64,000 bases of DNA from Microvelia longipes (Eukaryota; Arthropoda; Insecta; Hemiptera; Veliidae): the NCBI GenBank assembly GCA_018340805.1, contig JACMZG010001908.1, forward strand, positions 39,515,105 through 39,579,104, in the 5' to 3' direction. The notes beneath the pieces were generated by a model that was given only the letters and a program-made list of their open reading frames with translations, was not told the origin of the DNA and ran no database searches. This document shows, one piece after another, positions 1 to 13,386 of the stretch. How positions within the stretch are numbered: the stretch's first letter is position 1; each line of letters opens with the position of its first letter. A program made the position numbers and the translations under genes.

Positions 1-149
1 TTTTGTAACCGAACAATATTTTTTGCCCATCAGTAATTTTGATTCGCCCTGATGTATTATGTCGAGGAATGTATTTGTTCATGCCCTAAATACCACTTAT
101 GTTCTCTGTAACTGATGAATTAAATTTATTAATTGACATATACATTTTT

Positions 150-923
150 ACTTTTCTTTATTTATACCGTAGGTATATAGGAAAAGTATCGTGTTTGCAA
201 AAAAAATCCGGAACCGGAATTATCCGTTTCAGGTGTTTTACAGGCCTCCTGAGTGGTTTTCGCAAAGTTGTCTGTCTATATGTGTGTGTGTCATTTATCA
301 TCGTAGCTCCTAGTGTATTTATGCTAGAGAGTTGAAACTTCGTACAGAAATCGGTCTACTCCTGTAGTTGTGCTTCCTATTCGGAAAATATTTTTATGAC
401 GTCATTAACCCACAATAATGACTCAGCGAAAAATTCGAAAAATCATAATACGCGAAAAAATGATGCGCACGGATTATATTTGGATTATATTCTTGGCACT
501 CAAGTGGCTGACTAACATATGTGCCAAGTTTCATCTCATTATCAGTATTAGTTTAAATTTTATCGAATGACTTGTGTAGGTTTTTTAAAAAATTGTAAAA
601 ACTCAGAAAATAATTTAATTGAGTTGACATTTAGTACAAGTGTATACCTTTACGCAATAAATAAGTACATTATGTTTCGTTTTAATATCGCAAGTATATC
701 GTATATCTATGGTTTTTTTTGTATGGGTGACCGCTGAGAATGATACGGATGCATATACTATCTAAGGACGAGCGAAGTGAGACCGAAAACATGCAGTAGG
801 ATAAATTTGGTGCATTGTACATTCTGAGGACGAGCGAAGCAAGTCTGAAGCATGGAGGATGAGATTAGCGATCCGGTGTGATGTAGAAAAGTTCTGAGGT
901 TTCCCGTACCCGATTTTTTTTAC
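150..923 (+). mobile_element. 5S-containing dispersed repeat, copy 1
   Basis: Begins near TTATACCGTAGGTATA, contains GAGAGTTGAAACTT, ATGACGTCATTAACCCACAA and AACATATGTGCCAAGTTTC, then a 5S-like TATGGGTGACCGCTGAGAAT (truncated to the C-box side). It closes with two GAGGACGAGCGAAG-type hairpins and CCCGATTTTTTTTAC. Confidence 0.75.
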
Positions 924-2557
924 ATAAAACGATCACAAAGCGGAAACAATACTATATATTTACTACATAAAGCATAGAAGCAATAATAGCCATAAAATTT
1001 AAATTAGAAAAATTAGACTACTCTAATATTGGTGTTATAAAATAATTTGAAGAAAAAATGAAAATCTATTAAATAGCATTGCAAGGAAGATTAAAAAGAT
1101 CATATGGAGATAGTCGAAATAAAACAGAACGAGACTAGTGAAGATTTAAGGGTTTGAAGGCATTTGAAACTGAATTCAATCAGAAGGTGTAAGTTGAGAT
1201 TTGTAAGGGGGGACTGTGAGTTCACCGGTATCGACCTCCTATCAACCTCTACCTCCCTGATACACTCAAAACTAAATCACCATTTAAATCTTGAAATTTA
1301 AATTTTAAAACCACATTTAAATTTTAAAACGAGACTTGCTTTTAAACTTATCCTCCCCACACACAAGTATTCCAAACTACCACATGGAAAAAATACAAGC
1401 TGACAAGTTTAAACGCATCAATGCATAGTTGCACAAAAATTTGTGAACTATCTCCTGCTATTTAGTTTTATTTAAAAGGGCTCTTAGGTCAAAATAACTG
1501 TTATTTACTGCCAAGTATAGAATAAAGCTGTTAAAGAAAAAAAAATACAGCCTGCCAAGTTTGATTCTATTCTTCCAATTTTAAAGCTTATTTGTATATT
1601 TCTTTTTTAAGATTAAAATTTCTTATGGAATAGTTCTTTTTTGAGTCTTTTTCACTCTTATTGAATGAAGACTCCTACCACTACCAATCAGTACTGACTA
1701 ATCGGAATCATTTTAGAAATATTAGAAGGGCCCTATCGGAAAAGTCGGAAAAATAACCTAAACACCGTCGTTGTTATACATATAAACAAATTTACAGTTC
1801 ACTATTCGGTAACTATAAGATAAGATCGTTTATAATACAAACCAAAACAAAATATGGAATGTAAATCTGAAAATTATTTATGTATTATAAATATATAATA
1901 ACTTAGAGTGTGTAAGGATATTGTAACGCTTAGTTTAGATATTTTCTTCGAAATAAAACTTATTATTTGACACCTATAACGTGGATTTATTGGGGGCTAG
2001 GGAATTTTTTTAAGTTAAACGGAGATGACTACACTGTCTTAATCAGCTCATTTTAAGAAATCATGATTTGCAGAATATCAATTTCAGAATGGTAACTTTT
2101 TTATTTAATTTCTTTTGGAATTTATTTTAGTTAATTCTTCTTTTGCTTGAGTAAAATTAAGTTAAATATTTCTTTAAAATAACTTGTATGTCTGGATTTA
2201 ATTAATATATTTATTTTCTTAAACAAAAGGTCAGTATTGCATTTGTCATATTTGCTTTATAATTTACTAAATACTCCATTATGCAGCTAGTGAGGCAAAC
2301 GGCAACAAAAGGCAAACTTTGTAGGCGAGTGTAACCCGTAGCCCGAGAGAAGATTGGGTTGTAACACCACAGGAGCAATGCAAAAGCGAAACGTCTTTGC
2401 ATTGCTACAAGTAAAACACTCGCATGTTAATTACCGAACATCGTACATTATCTACAATTGTTGGGTTTTAAACAGTTTTTGCGCAGCTGTAAACAAAGTC
2501 ACATATGTGACACAATAATAATAATTTGTAATAATAGAAAGGAGCAGAGAGATATAT
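924..2557. other. no gene seen
   Basis: AT-rich, stop-dense in all frames. The minus-strand open frame at 2211-2402 has no recognisable content. Confidence 0.6.
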
Positions 2558-2849
2558 ACTAGAGGGGGCATAGCCTATCTCAATACATTGAAAGGCCTGA
2601 AACATCGTATTGGGGGCTCTCAGGGGCTTTGTGTAACCTCATTGAAACCTCCTTCAAGAGTGAGTTAAGGCAATAATAAATCTATTGTTTTCGGCTTCCT
2701 ATACCTTTTTTGTGTTTTGATTTGTATTTTTAACGTACTACTATATAAGTTATTGTAATTTTGTAGTCATTATTTGATTACATTATAAGCGAAGGTGGTC
2801 AGGTTATTTTGTCAGTGTTTCAAAATTCAACCAATAGGATCCCTCTAGT
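2558..2849 (+). mobile_element. short inverted-repeat transposon (ACTAGAGGG family), copy 1
   Basis: 292 bp with terminal ACTAGAGGG and CCCTCTAGT. Contains the blocks GGCATAGCCTATCTC and TTGTTTTCGGCTTCC that recur in the other copies. No coding capacity. Confidence 0.7.
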
Positions 2850-3540
2850 AATAATATCTCTATAAAAAGGAGCTATCATATTACAGGGTAGAATTGGAGG
2901 TATCAGGTTGAAACAACATATACTGGGTGAAACATATCTGGTGCATTAAATCCTTAAAAAAGGGGAAACATTATAAGTTTGGTAACTATTACCAAATATG
3001 TTAATTTGGTTACTAACTTTGGTAACTTTAATGTAATGGGATACCATAATATTACCTGTTTTTGAAACCGCATTGATTCTTAAGAAATTTGATTCTAGTA
3101 TCATTTATAATTTTTTATCAAGTTATTTTTAGACATATATCATAATAATCCAAGAGCCGGACCTGAAAAAAATGTGACTCATTTTGTACTTCTTCAAACC
3201 AAATTTTTCTGAAAAATATATCTTAAATTATAAAGGAAAAGCATAGTCTACCTATGCAGAGTGGAGCCCTTCATATGATTGCGCATGCTCTTAATTTTAT
3301 AAAATCACACTGATTCCAGTTTAACACAGGGAACACTATATCAAAAGATATAGTGCTAGTTTTAAGTTCAAAATAGTCTCAATATATTCTATATTGCTAG
3401 TCAAATATTCAGCCACATATTTATTAGTCCTTTAGATAATAAAATTTAAAAAACTAGCAATTGTCTTACATACTCTCGAAGACAAAATTCAAATTCATTG
3501 ACCCCTTTCTTAGGAAAAAATTTATGAGATCATCAAACCT

Positions 3541-3713
3541 AGCCCGAAGCCAGTAGGGGCTAGGGGGAGGGGGACATTACCCCCTCGAAATAATTTCGCC
3601 TCTGACAAATTAGTTTTCAGTGGGATTCCCTTATAGGTGCGTGTATATCGCCCCCCCTCTGAGATTGGTTTCGCCCCCCTCCCCCCTACAAGTTCTGGCT
3701 GGCCACGGGCTTT
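3541..3713. mobile_element. possible short non-autonomous DNA transposon
   Basis: Ends read inwards as AGCCCGAAGCCAGTAGGGG and AGCCCGTGGCCAGCCAGAAC, each followed by a G-run. This kind of terminus is common in DNA transposons of insects. The minus-strand open frame here is chance. Confidence 0.4.
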
Positions 3714-4994
3714 CATTAAACCTCAAGAAAAATTGGTCAAGTAAGAGGAAAGGTCTTTAGTTCTCCTGAATCTATTTGAAATATATAATAAAAGATCTTA
3801 GGTCTATATATTATTTTTAGTTTAATTTACTATTAGACTGTTTATGTTTTGCATATAGTTTTAGATTGTCCATGTACATATTTTATTTCTAGATATAAAA
3901 TATTATATTGATGTTCTAATTAAACCTTTTAAATCGTATTCTAATATCGTGTAATGTTTCTTGTTTTAATAACTTGACATCAAATGAAAAGGAATGTATA
4001 GAATATCAAATTAGTAAGAAATTTCATTAAAATTTGATTAAAGTCACTGCAGCAAACTGATTTACTATGAGTTGTCGACAGATTAGAACGGTAGCTATTA
4101 GTACAGTTTATAATTACATATGAATACTTTAATTATCGCGGATACAACAAATCTTGCAATGGAACAATTACTAAAACATTTTGAATAAAGTGAAAAATTG
4201 ATTTTATAACTTAATTATAAAATTATAATTTATTATTTTAAACTAACTTATTTCATTAACTAAAATAAAAGTAAGTTAAAGTATTTTCATTCATATTTTT
4301 AGTAAAAGGAAGGCATTCATCACATCATAACAAAATATTAAACTAGTTTGAATTTATTCTGAACACAAAACCTGTATTTTATTATCTTAACTTATCATAT
4401 ATGCAAATTTTATTTTATTAAAAAACATATTTCATATTTCATTTTTTACTTTTTTAACAAATTAATATAGGTTTTTTTTTAATTTATATATTTTGTTAAA
4501 TGAATGAGGTAGCATGAATGAAAAGTAAAAATGAAACACAAAAATTAATAAATAAAATGCGAAGCGATCCTAGCGGAATGTGGTAGAACTTGAATATCAA
4601 CTATTTTTTTTAATTTTAATATCATAAAAATGATGTAAATATTTTAACCTTTCATAACGTAAATTAAGTTAGTTTGTCATTATATGTTTGATTTTATCTT
4701 TTTCAAGTTTTTACGATTAATAACACTCATTTAATTTGATTATTTTTTCATATTACAATTAATATAGAACCATTTATTTTTTCATATCACAGTCTATTCC
4801 TTTATTTTTATATTTAATTTGTTTTAAATTTTGATTAACAATTTTTAAGCTGAAATTGAATATATCAAGAAGTTCTTTGTTTATTGATTGATATTTTGTA
4901 TAATATGTATTTACATGGCAATCTCCCATATTTAAATATTTTTATTTATGAGTGTATACATATGTATAATAAATGCATATATCGTGAACTCTGA

Positions 4995-4999
4995 TATAT

Positions 5000-5048
<49 letters not shown>

Positions 5049-5055
5049 TATATAA
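4995..5055. repeat. (TA)n microsatellite
   Basis: Interrupted TA run followed by a short GT-rich stretch. Confidence 0.9.
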
Positions 5056-6392
5056 TTGTGTATGTGTGTATGTGTAGGCATAAGAAGAACACTTCATAAG
5101 CGTTAAGTTCAAATAAAAATTCCTTATTAACAAAATATAGGATTTTTTACTTGGTACTTTTCGGAAATAAATGTAAGGAGAAATTTGGAAAACCTGGGAT
5201 ATTAGTGTAAAATACAGGAGTTTCGGGGAACAAAAGAGAATATAAGGTTATGTCGAGAACACTGTTAGGGGAAAAGCGATTTGTTTAAAGTTTTAAGAGG
5301 GAAAATGGGCCTAGAGCCAAACCCTGGGGGACCCGATATAGAAATCCCACTATAGGGCTAATTACTGGAAAGGACAAGAACTAATACAATTAGAATATTC
5401 AACTACACGGTACTACATTACCGGACACTATATTCAAAACCATGTTTATCGAGAAAATCGATATAAACCCCATACATTACCTTCATTACGTATTCTAGGA
5501 GCAGAATCAATCTTGAACAATTAAGCTCTCTGTATTATTAGATTCTAAATCCATTGATATACATTATTTCTCAACGAAACCAATGGAAACTACGACCATT
5601 TTCCAGCAAAACAATTAAATTAACTTGGGGGGTTAATTGTCCAAAACTATTTTACTCGAGTTACACTAAAATCCAATTTCAGCAGGCGAAATTTTAATTA
5701 AACCTTTTTTTAAATTTTAAACTTACATTATTTTTATTATTTGATTAGGTATGAATTGCCAGTCCTAAGCGTATTTGCGTTTTACAAAACTAATTTTATA
5801 TGTAATATCTAATTTAATTTTTAGGGACAATTCCAGATAGCTGAAGAGGAAGGACTTCAACATAATAGACACGGTGTGACTATTATGTTCTATTGATACT
5901 TGAACTAACGATCGCTGATTCATTGATTATTAGCTTAGCGGTTTAAGCAGAACACCATAATATCACAGGTAACATTTTAATTGAATTATAAATTTTAAGA
6001 ATAACTAAGAAATGTGAGTTATGATGCAAAACGGCGAAAGTCCTGTATTGAAGTGTAAATTTGTAGCATCAGGAAATATAGGCGAGTCTAATTGTGTTGT
6101 GTCAACATAATAGACTCACTTTTATCCCTGCTCTGTTTTAAAAGAGTCGCTTTTTATATTGTCCAGTTAGAAGAACAAAATAAGTTGCAAGTAGGGTGGG
6201 GTTAGTTTACTTTTTTGTACTAATCCGGTATACCTAATTCAAAATTCAAATGGCTTGACAGATTAACTCCGTGACAATCTGTCAACAACGAACTGTTTAC
6301 ACGGTTCAGTGCTTACCCCTGTAAGTTAAGCTAGTCAATAGCTGTGAAAACGAACCTAATATTTTCTTTGTTGTATCAGTCGGCTCCGTATC

Positions 6393-6840
6393 GTTCCGTC
6401 GACAAATCACTTCGTCGACAAATCATTCCATCGACAAATCATAGCGTCGACAATCATTGCGTCGACAAATTGTTCCATCGACAAATAATTTGAGTTTGTG
6501 ACGGAATGATTTGTCGACGGAACGAATCGGGTTGTTGCGTCGACAAATCATTCCATCGACAAATCATTCCGTCGACAAGTTATTTGTCGACGGAACGATT
6601 TGTCGACGCTGTGATCTGTCGATGGAATGATTTGTCGACGCAACAACCCGGTTCGTTCCGTCGACAAATCATTCCGTCGACAAATCATTGCGTCGACAAA
6701 TCGTTCCGTCGACAAATAATCTGTCGATGCAATGATTTGTCGACGCAATGATTTGTCGACGGAACGAATCGGGTTGTTGCGTCGACAAATCATTCCATCG
6801 ACAGATCACTGCGTCGACAAATCGTTCCGTCGACAAATAT
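6393..6840. repeat. 16-bp GTCGAC satellite, array 1, with orientation switches
   Basis: Units such as CATTCCGTCGACAAAT in 16-bp steps, changing strand several times within the array (for example near 6500 and 6650). Each unit has the palindrome GTCGAC. The overlapping open frames on both strands are translations of the repeat. Confidence 0.9.
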
Positions 6841-7393
6841 TTTTGAGATACTATTTTTGCAATTCCAGCCTGTATTGTTCAATTGTCTACTTGCATTATG
6901 TCAGGCGTTTTAAATTATTTTTTAAGGAATATAAATTTTCTATGATTATATATATTACATAACATTATATATATATATATTATAGATATACAAATAATAT
7001 ACTTAATTAGGAATGGTGATAAAAAACCTAATTTTTTTTTATAGAGATTGTCTACCAAAATCTATTTTAATTTTGAATTCACATACTTTATTTAATAATA
7101 TATAACAAGAAATTAACTTCTTAAAATTACGTTTTATAGTTTTGTAATAATTAAATATATCTGTTAATCGTAACTGCGCTTTTACGTTTAACATTGCGGT
7201 CGTGTTGAATGTTGGACTTGAAAGTAGCATTACTATTTGTATTTGCTTATTACTAAAAAATGAAAATGATTTTTCCTTTTTTAGTAATAAGGGGGAGCAA
7301 ATAAATCTCTACTCTGCTTTGTTCCACTTCTTCTCCTTGCCTTACATTTCAAAGGTATGCAATTAACAATACATCTAAACACTGAAGGTCTAC

Positions 7394-7980
7394 AGATTTG
7401 TCGACGGAACCAACCGGTTTTGCGTCGACAAATCACCGTCGACAAATCATTGCATCGACAAGTTATTTGTCGACGGAGTGATTTGTCGACGGAATGATTT
7501 GTCGATGGAATGATTTGTCGACGGAACGAAACGAGTTGTTGCGTCGACAAATCATTCCGTCGACAAATCATTGCATCGACAAGTTATTTGTCGACGGAGT
7601 GATTGTCGACGGAATGATTTGTCGATGAATGATTTGTCGACGGAACGAAACGAGTTGTTGCGTCGACAAATCATTCCGTCGACAAATCACTCCGTCGAAA
7701 ATCATTGCATCGACAAGTTATTTGTCGACGGAGTGATTGTCGACGGAATGATTTGTCGATGCATGATTTGTCGACGGAACGAAACGAGTTGTTGCGTCGA
7801 CAAATCATTCCGTCGACAAATCACTCCGTCGACAAATCATTGCATCGACAAGTTATTTGTCGACGGAGTGATTTGTCGACGGAATGATTTGTCGACGCAA
7901 CAACTCGTTCGTTCCGTCGACAAATTTTTCCGTCGACTGTCGACGGAGTGATTTGTCGACGGAATGATTTGTCGACGGAC
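7394..7980. repeat. 16-bp GTCGAC satellite, array 2, with higher-order repeat
   Basis: Same unit as array 1. GAACGAAACGAGTTGTTGCG recurs at 7524, 7643 and 7777, giving a higher-order period of about 120-135 bp that contains both orientations. Stops where a (TA)n tract begins shortly after. Confidence 0.9.
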
Positions 7981-8031
7981 GACATCACACCTATCATCAT
8001 TTACAGCTGGAAACAAATAAATTATTTTTTT

Positions 8032-8161
<130 letters not shown>

Positions 8162-8709
8162 TTCGTTACCATAACCCAATTATCCGAATACCTCCCATTA
8201 CTGCCAATGATACTGACAGACCGAATAACTTACCTACTTACCACTCTCTTACCTACATAGGACACCCTACATACCAAATTAAAAACATATTTAAAGACTA
8301 CAACATCAAAATTGCTCTAAAAAATTCTGTTAATTTTTACATTAAATATTTTTCAAAATTAAAAGACCCCCTCACTAATGCCCAAAGATGCAATGTTGTA
8401 TATAGAATACCATGTAAAGACTGCCCCCAAGCATACACAGGAGAGACCTCTCAACTTTTCAAAAATGACTTGACACACATAACAATCAAATACTTGACAA
8501 CTCTAACCTTACGGCCTTATCAGAAATATGACAAACTTGACCACCGACCAGAGAAAGAAAACTGTCGTATACTTCATACAGAACCACATACAGAAAAAAG
8601 GAAATTTTTAGAAATGCTCTATATAAAAGCTGACAAAGACAGTATGAACAAAAAACAAGACATTAACAATCTTAGCAGTATTTATTATAATATTATCTTA
8701 AAATCATAA
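8162..8709 (+). pseudogene. Penelope-like retroelement, C-terminal part with GIY-YIG endonuclease region
   Basis: The translation has the Penelope-family pattern: HNIK-like DYNIKIALKNS, then VVYRIPCKDCPQAYTGET (a GIY-YIG-type block with two Cys), and at the end EKRKFLEMLYIKADKDSMNK and INNLSSIY. The stretch from about 8480 to 8545 reads better in a neighbouring frame, suggesting two compensating frameshifts and loss of the conserved middle of the endonuclease. No reverse transcriptase part is present upstream; a (TA)n tract starts immediately before. A dead 5'-truncated copy. Confidence 0.75.
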
Positions 8710-8820
8710 TTTTTCCTTTACCTTTTTGTAATTTCATTTTAAATTTACTTAGTTAGACACATGACATAAAAAAACATTCAAAATTTTATTATTTTCCAAC
8801 TTTTATTTTTTTAATTTTTT

Positions 8821-8885
8821 AAGAACTGAAGAAGCTCAGAATCCCTGGGCGAAAGCTCTTCAACAATTTATTTTCAATAAACTTT
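8821..8885 (+). ncRNA. Penelope-like 3' tail with hammerhead-like core
   Basis: CTGAAGA at 8826-8832 and GAAA at 8851-8854 enclose an 18-base segment able to form a partial stem. This fits the CUGANGA/GAAA hammerhead core known from Penelope-like elements. The flanking stem is weak, so activity is doubtful. Confidence 0.4.
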
Positions 8886-8916
8886 TATAAGGACTAAGTC
8901 TTCATTAATTTAATTT

Positions 8917-8923
8917 ATATATA

Positions 8924-9001
<78 letters not shown>

Positions 9002-9002
9002 T
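8917..9002. repeat. (TA)n microsatellite right of the Penelope-like fragment
   Basis: About 85 bp, starting shortly after the retroelement 3' tail. Confidence 0.95.
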
Positions 9003-10397
9003 AATTTATATGTTTGGATGTGACACATCCAAACACTACACTCAACACACTGTTGAGTGTATGGATGTACGAGATTTTTTTTATCCCAGCAGACGTTTCT
9101 ATAAAACACGGTAACTTTAAACGCTTTTTCAAATTTACTCATCTTCGTTTAAAAATCCACCTTATTAATAACCTGGAAACTAATGTTTATACAATTTTTA
9201 ATAAGTCATTAATCCACGATAATTATTCAGAAAAAAATGTTTAATACTCCTAAAGGTATGGGATCGGCCTTTAATTAAACATGCTTCTGGGTCATTCCAT
9301 GTCAAATCAACGCAGGTAAAAGCACTTTATAATTATAATATTTCCCATATAATCCTCTTATATAATTTGGCTGACAATTAGGCTCTATAAATAGAGGAAA
9401 AAATGCGATTTTTCGTCTTATCTTTGACTACGAAAATGTCTGTATATAAAATTCTGCTTTGGGTAAATTTTTTATTATGGATGCGTTTGAAAGCTATATA
9501 TATCATAATTGAAAGCATAGTTGAAAGCTTTGGATAGTTAAAGATACTTAAACATTCTCTTGGATATAATAGTTACAAATTTTAAATGTGGTGTGGAGAG
9601 CATAAATACTTGTTATTTTTTATCTATGAAGAAAAAAAATTTGCTCCTTTTTTCTCTTCTCAAAATCATTTTTTTTAAAAATAGAACATTACCCTTTAGA
9701 CAATTCACTTAAAAAGCTTTTAAATTAAATTTATCTTAATCTTTAAAACCAGAACATAAGTATAACTTTTCACAGCTTTTTGCATGACTTAATTATGGTT
9801 TCACAGAAGGCATATAAGTATGACAAAGTGAGGTTTCCTTTGTATACTAGGTAAGGAGATTGATGTACTCCCTAGAGAAGTTAACAAATGTCTACAAGCA
9901 TTTACCATTTACCCGCTATTATACTTAATAACTTTACCTTCTTATGTTCATTTACAAACAAACTTGTATTAATAAAGTTACATCAACATGTAACCTTTAT
10001 TTCTGTACCTCCATCTTTTTAATTCATTACATGACTTATATTCTACTTTACTCTGTAGTCTTGAATAGTTGTTATATTTACTCAGCACCCCTTACATATA
10101 ATTTTCTTCAAAAAAATGTCTCTTCTACTATGTATAAGAGAGACTAATAACACTAAGCCTATGTAACTTTACTCATTTGTTTATATTTATTTTTGTCGAT
10201 TTGTTTACATTCGTGAAGTACTTGTATCCTTGTTCACCCCTTTTTCTCGCTATTATGTCTACAAAGTACTTATGATGGACATAAAAAAGTTTAGAAATTG
10301 ATAAAAATTTGAAGCTAGCGAGAACATTCTCGCCAACTTTTAGATTAAAATGCATTAGTATTGGCATATTTCAATCTGAAAATGGCGTTTATTTGCT
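9003..10397. other. no gene seen
   Basis: AT-rich. The frames at 9014-9244 and 9944-10147 have no recognisable domain. A hairpin CTCAACACACTGTTGAG lies near 9040. Confidence 0.55.
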
Positions 10398-10832
10398 GTG
10401 AGGGGCCACTGTAAAGCGAGATCTTATAGTTTCATAGGGCCACTGTAAAGTATACACTTATGGATTAAGAGGGCCACTGTAAAAGTGCTCTTTGGATTGA
10501 GAGGGCCAGTGTAAAGCGTGCACTTATGGATTGAGAGGGCCAGTGTAAAGCGTGCACTTATGGATTGAGAGGGCCACTGTAAAACGTGCACTTATGGATT
10601 GAGAGGGCCACTGTAAAGCGTGCACTTATGGATTGAAAGGGCCAGTGTAAAGCGTGCACTTTGGATTGAGAGGGCCAGTGTAAGCGTGCACTTATGTGTG
10701 CACTTATGGATGAGAGGGCCACTGTAAAACGTGCACTTATGGATTGAGAGGGCCACTGTAAAGCGTGCACTTATGGATTGAGAGGGCCAGTGTGAAGCGT
10801 GCACTTATGGATTGAGAGGGCCACTGTAAAGT
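10398..10832 (+). repeat. 35-bp minisatellite, about 12 units
   Basis: Units read GAGAGGGCCACTGTAAAGCG followed by TGCACTTATGGATT. C/G alternation at CCACTG versus CCAGTG marks two unit types. Some units have 1-4 base deletions. The minus-strand frames here are the repeat. Confidence 0.9.
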
Positions 10833-10844
10833 CTAAAAAAATGG

Positions 10845-11483
10845 TCCGTTTTTAGTGGTTAGTTTAAGTGGTTTCCACAAAGTTTTCTGTCTGTATGACA
10901 GACAGAACTACTACTACTGCTCTAATTGTATTTATGCTAGAAAGTTGAAACATTATACAAACACCAGTCAAAAACCTATAGGTGTAGTTGTGCTATTTGG
11001 AAAAAATAATTGTTTTATGAAATTATGTTTCATTAACCTACAATAATGATTCAGCGGAAAATTCAAAAAAATCATACAACGCGAAAAAAAATGTTGGGAT
11101 TAGATTGAGATTTGGGCCGCATGTCGCCATATATAAGACTAACATATGTGCTAAGTTTCATTTCATTATCAGGGTTAGTTCAATTTGTATCAAATGAGTT
11201 GTATGCGTTTAAAAAAAATCGGAAGACAATGCAATTGAGTTGAAATTTGGTATATACCTTCGCGTAATAAATAAATACACTAAGCTTAGTTTTAATACGA
11301 CAAGTATATCCATGATTTTTTATGGATCATAAAAGTTAAGCTGCATCAAGCATGGTCAGTGCTGTTTGGATGACCGCTGAAAATGACACGGATGTATTTA
11401 CTATCTGAGGACGAGCGAATCGAGTCCGAAGTAGGGAGGATAGCGATCTGATGTGATGAAAGTTCCGAGGCACCCCGTACCTA
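10845..11483 (+). mobile_element. 5S-containing dispersed repeat, copy 2
   Basis: Same order of blocks as copy 1, 5'-truncated. The 5S-like segment is at 11324-11385 (AAAAGTTAAGCTGCATC to GATGACCGCTGAAAA). Only one hairpin; ends CCCGTACCTATTTTC. Confidence 0.75.
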
Positions 11484-12597
11484 TTTTCTGTGTCTGCTAC
11501 GAAATAACTATCTTTTACCATACATTGTTTAGAATTTACAGAAAAAAAATTAGCTTTAATTACGGCTATTATTACTTAACAATATTCTGTGTCCTTAAAG
11601 TTCCTTTGTTTATAAGGTTTATTTATTCGTCGAACTTAATGCATATTGGATACTATTGATATCTATGTCAAAGGATAGATATTATTAATACTATCAGTAA
11701 CAAAACTACTATCTAAACTATTTATAACCAAGAATTCAACATACTGACTTAACTAATTGATTACATTAAATGTTTATTGTTTTATTACTGTTATGTATCA
11801 AGTATCAAACTTATTTTAACACTTATTTATGTAAGTAATTTTTGATTGAAATAGTAAGAAATAACTTGTTAGTTTTTGATTGGTTTTCTTTATTATTATT
11901 TATCACAAATATAGTATTATTTTCAATAAACTTTGGACTAATTATTTTTATAATTTAATCTAAAGTGGATATTTTATTTGATGAAGTTTATTGGTTGATA
12001 TATATATATTAGCTCACGATGAACTCTCTAATGCTATTAACTTAAGAAAGGAATAGTCTGGATGGAGTAATCCGATGGTTTGGATTATCGAGATTTTAGA
12101 TATCAGAGATGTTTGAACCAAGATAAACCACTCCAGAGGTGGGGTTACATATCTTTGAATTAAAAAAAAAGAATGAAACTGGGCAAGGCGGGGAGAATTT
12201 TTACCTGGTATAGGACATGATTATTCGATTAGCGCCCCCAACCATCCGTCAGAACGTCGACACCTCGTTCCAAAACCTACACCCCTTTATTTTATTTTTT
12301 CTGTTCTCCGTAAAATACACACACATAAAGTTTGTAACGTGTTAGAGAATGGAGAAAAAAAGGTCCTTTATAAATCTAGGTCCTTAATTAAATGTATCCT
12401 TTTATTTAGTTGGAAGTTGAATCCTGACAGGATCTTTATTTAAATAGGAAAATAATGAATGAGCGGAAACGCTTGCCAGTGGATTTAAAATATTAGTTGC
12501 TTGTTGGTTTTGAATGAATCTTATGTTATTATTGAAACCAGGGCCCTTAAAAACTATATACTTATAATACTACTATACTTATGTTTCTATGTAATTG
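11484..12597. other. no gene seen
   Basis: AT-rich spacer between copies 2 and 3 of the 5S-containing repeat. Confidence 0.6.
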
Positions 12598-13386
12598 TTA
12601 TTACTTTTCCTCAATTATACCGTAGGTATATAGAAAAAGTATTGTTTTTGCAAAAAAATCCGAAACTGGGATGTCACGATATAGATTTATCCATTTCAGG
12701 TGTTTTTAAGACCACCTGAGTGGTTTTCACAAAGTTGTTATAATAGAGTATTTGTGCCAGAGAGTTGAAACTTTGTACAAAAATCACTCTACCGCTGTAT
12801 TTGTGGTATTCGGAACATATTTTTTTATGACTTCATAAACCCGCTATAATGACACAGAAAGAATTTCGATAAAACATAAAACGCAGAAAATCCATGGGAT
12901 CAGATTGAAATTTGGCACGCATGTAGCCATGTATAAGAATAACATATATAAGAATAACAGAAGTTTCATCTCATTAGCAGCATTAGTTCAATTTGTATCG
13001 AATGAGTTGTATACGTTTTTTTTAAATATTTAAACAATCTGAAAACAATCCAATTGAAGTGAAATATGGTACAAGTATATTTCTTCACGTAATAAATAAC
13101 TTCATCAAGTTTCGTTTCAATACGATAAGTATATCCATAATTTCTGTTATATCATAAAAGATAAGCAGCATTGAGCGTGGTCAGTGCTGTATGGGTGACC
13201 GCTGAGATAGAAACGTATGCATTTACTATCTGAGGACTAGCGAAATGATTCCAAAGACATGCTGCAGTATAAATTTGGCTAATTATATATTCTGAAGACG
13301 AGCGAAGCGAGTCCGAAGCAGCGTGGATGAGCGCAGCGAATTCGTTGAGATGAGTTCTTAGGTACCCCGTATCCGATTTTTTTTAC
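12598..13386 (+). mobile_element. 5S-containing dispersed repeat, copy 3
   Basis: Near full-length. 5S-like segment at 13151-13207 (GCATTGAGCGTGGTCAGTGC then GGGTGACC). Two GAGGAC-type hairpins and terminal CCCGTATCCGATTTTTTTT. Confidence 0.8.

Larger units (their letters stand above)
2850..6392. other. no gene seen; AT-rich with small hairpins
   Basis: Apart from the possible element at 3541 and a TA tract, only small structures: AACATAATAGACAC with GTGTGACTATTATGTT at 5860-5892. Confidence 0.6.

Noticed and set aside
6506..7951. Long open frames on both strands repeating MICRRNDLSTE
   Set aside because: They are translations of the 16-bp GTCGAC satellite; both strands are open equally and there is no start context or splice support.
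6393..7980. CRISPR-like array
   Set aside because: Spacing and orientation vary and the spacers are themselves repeats; this is a eukaryotic satellite.
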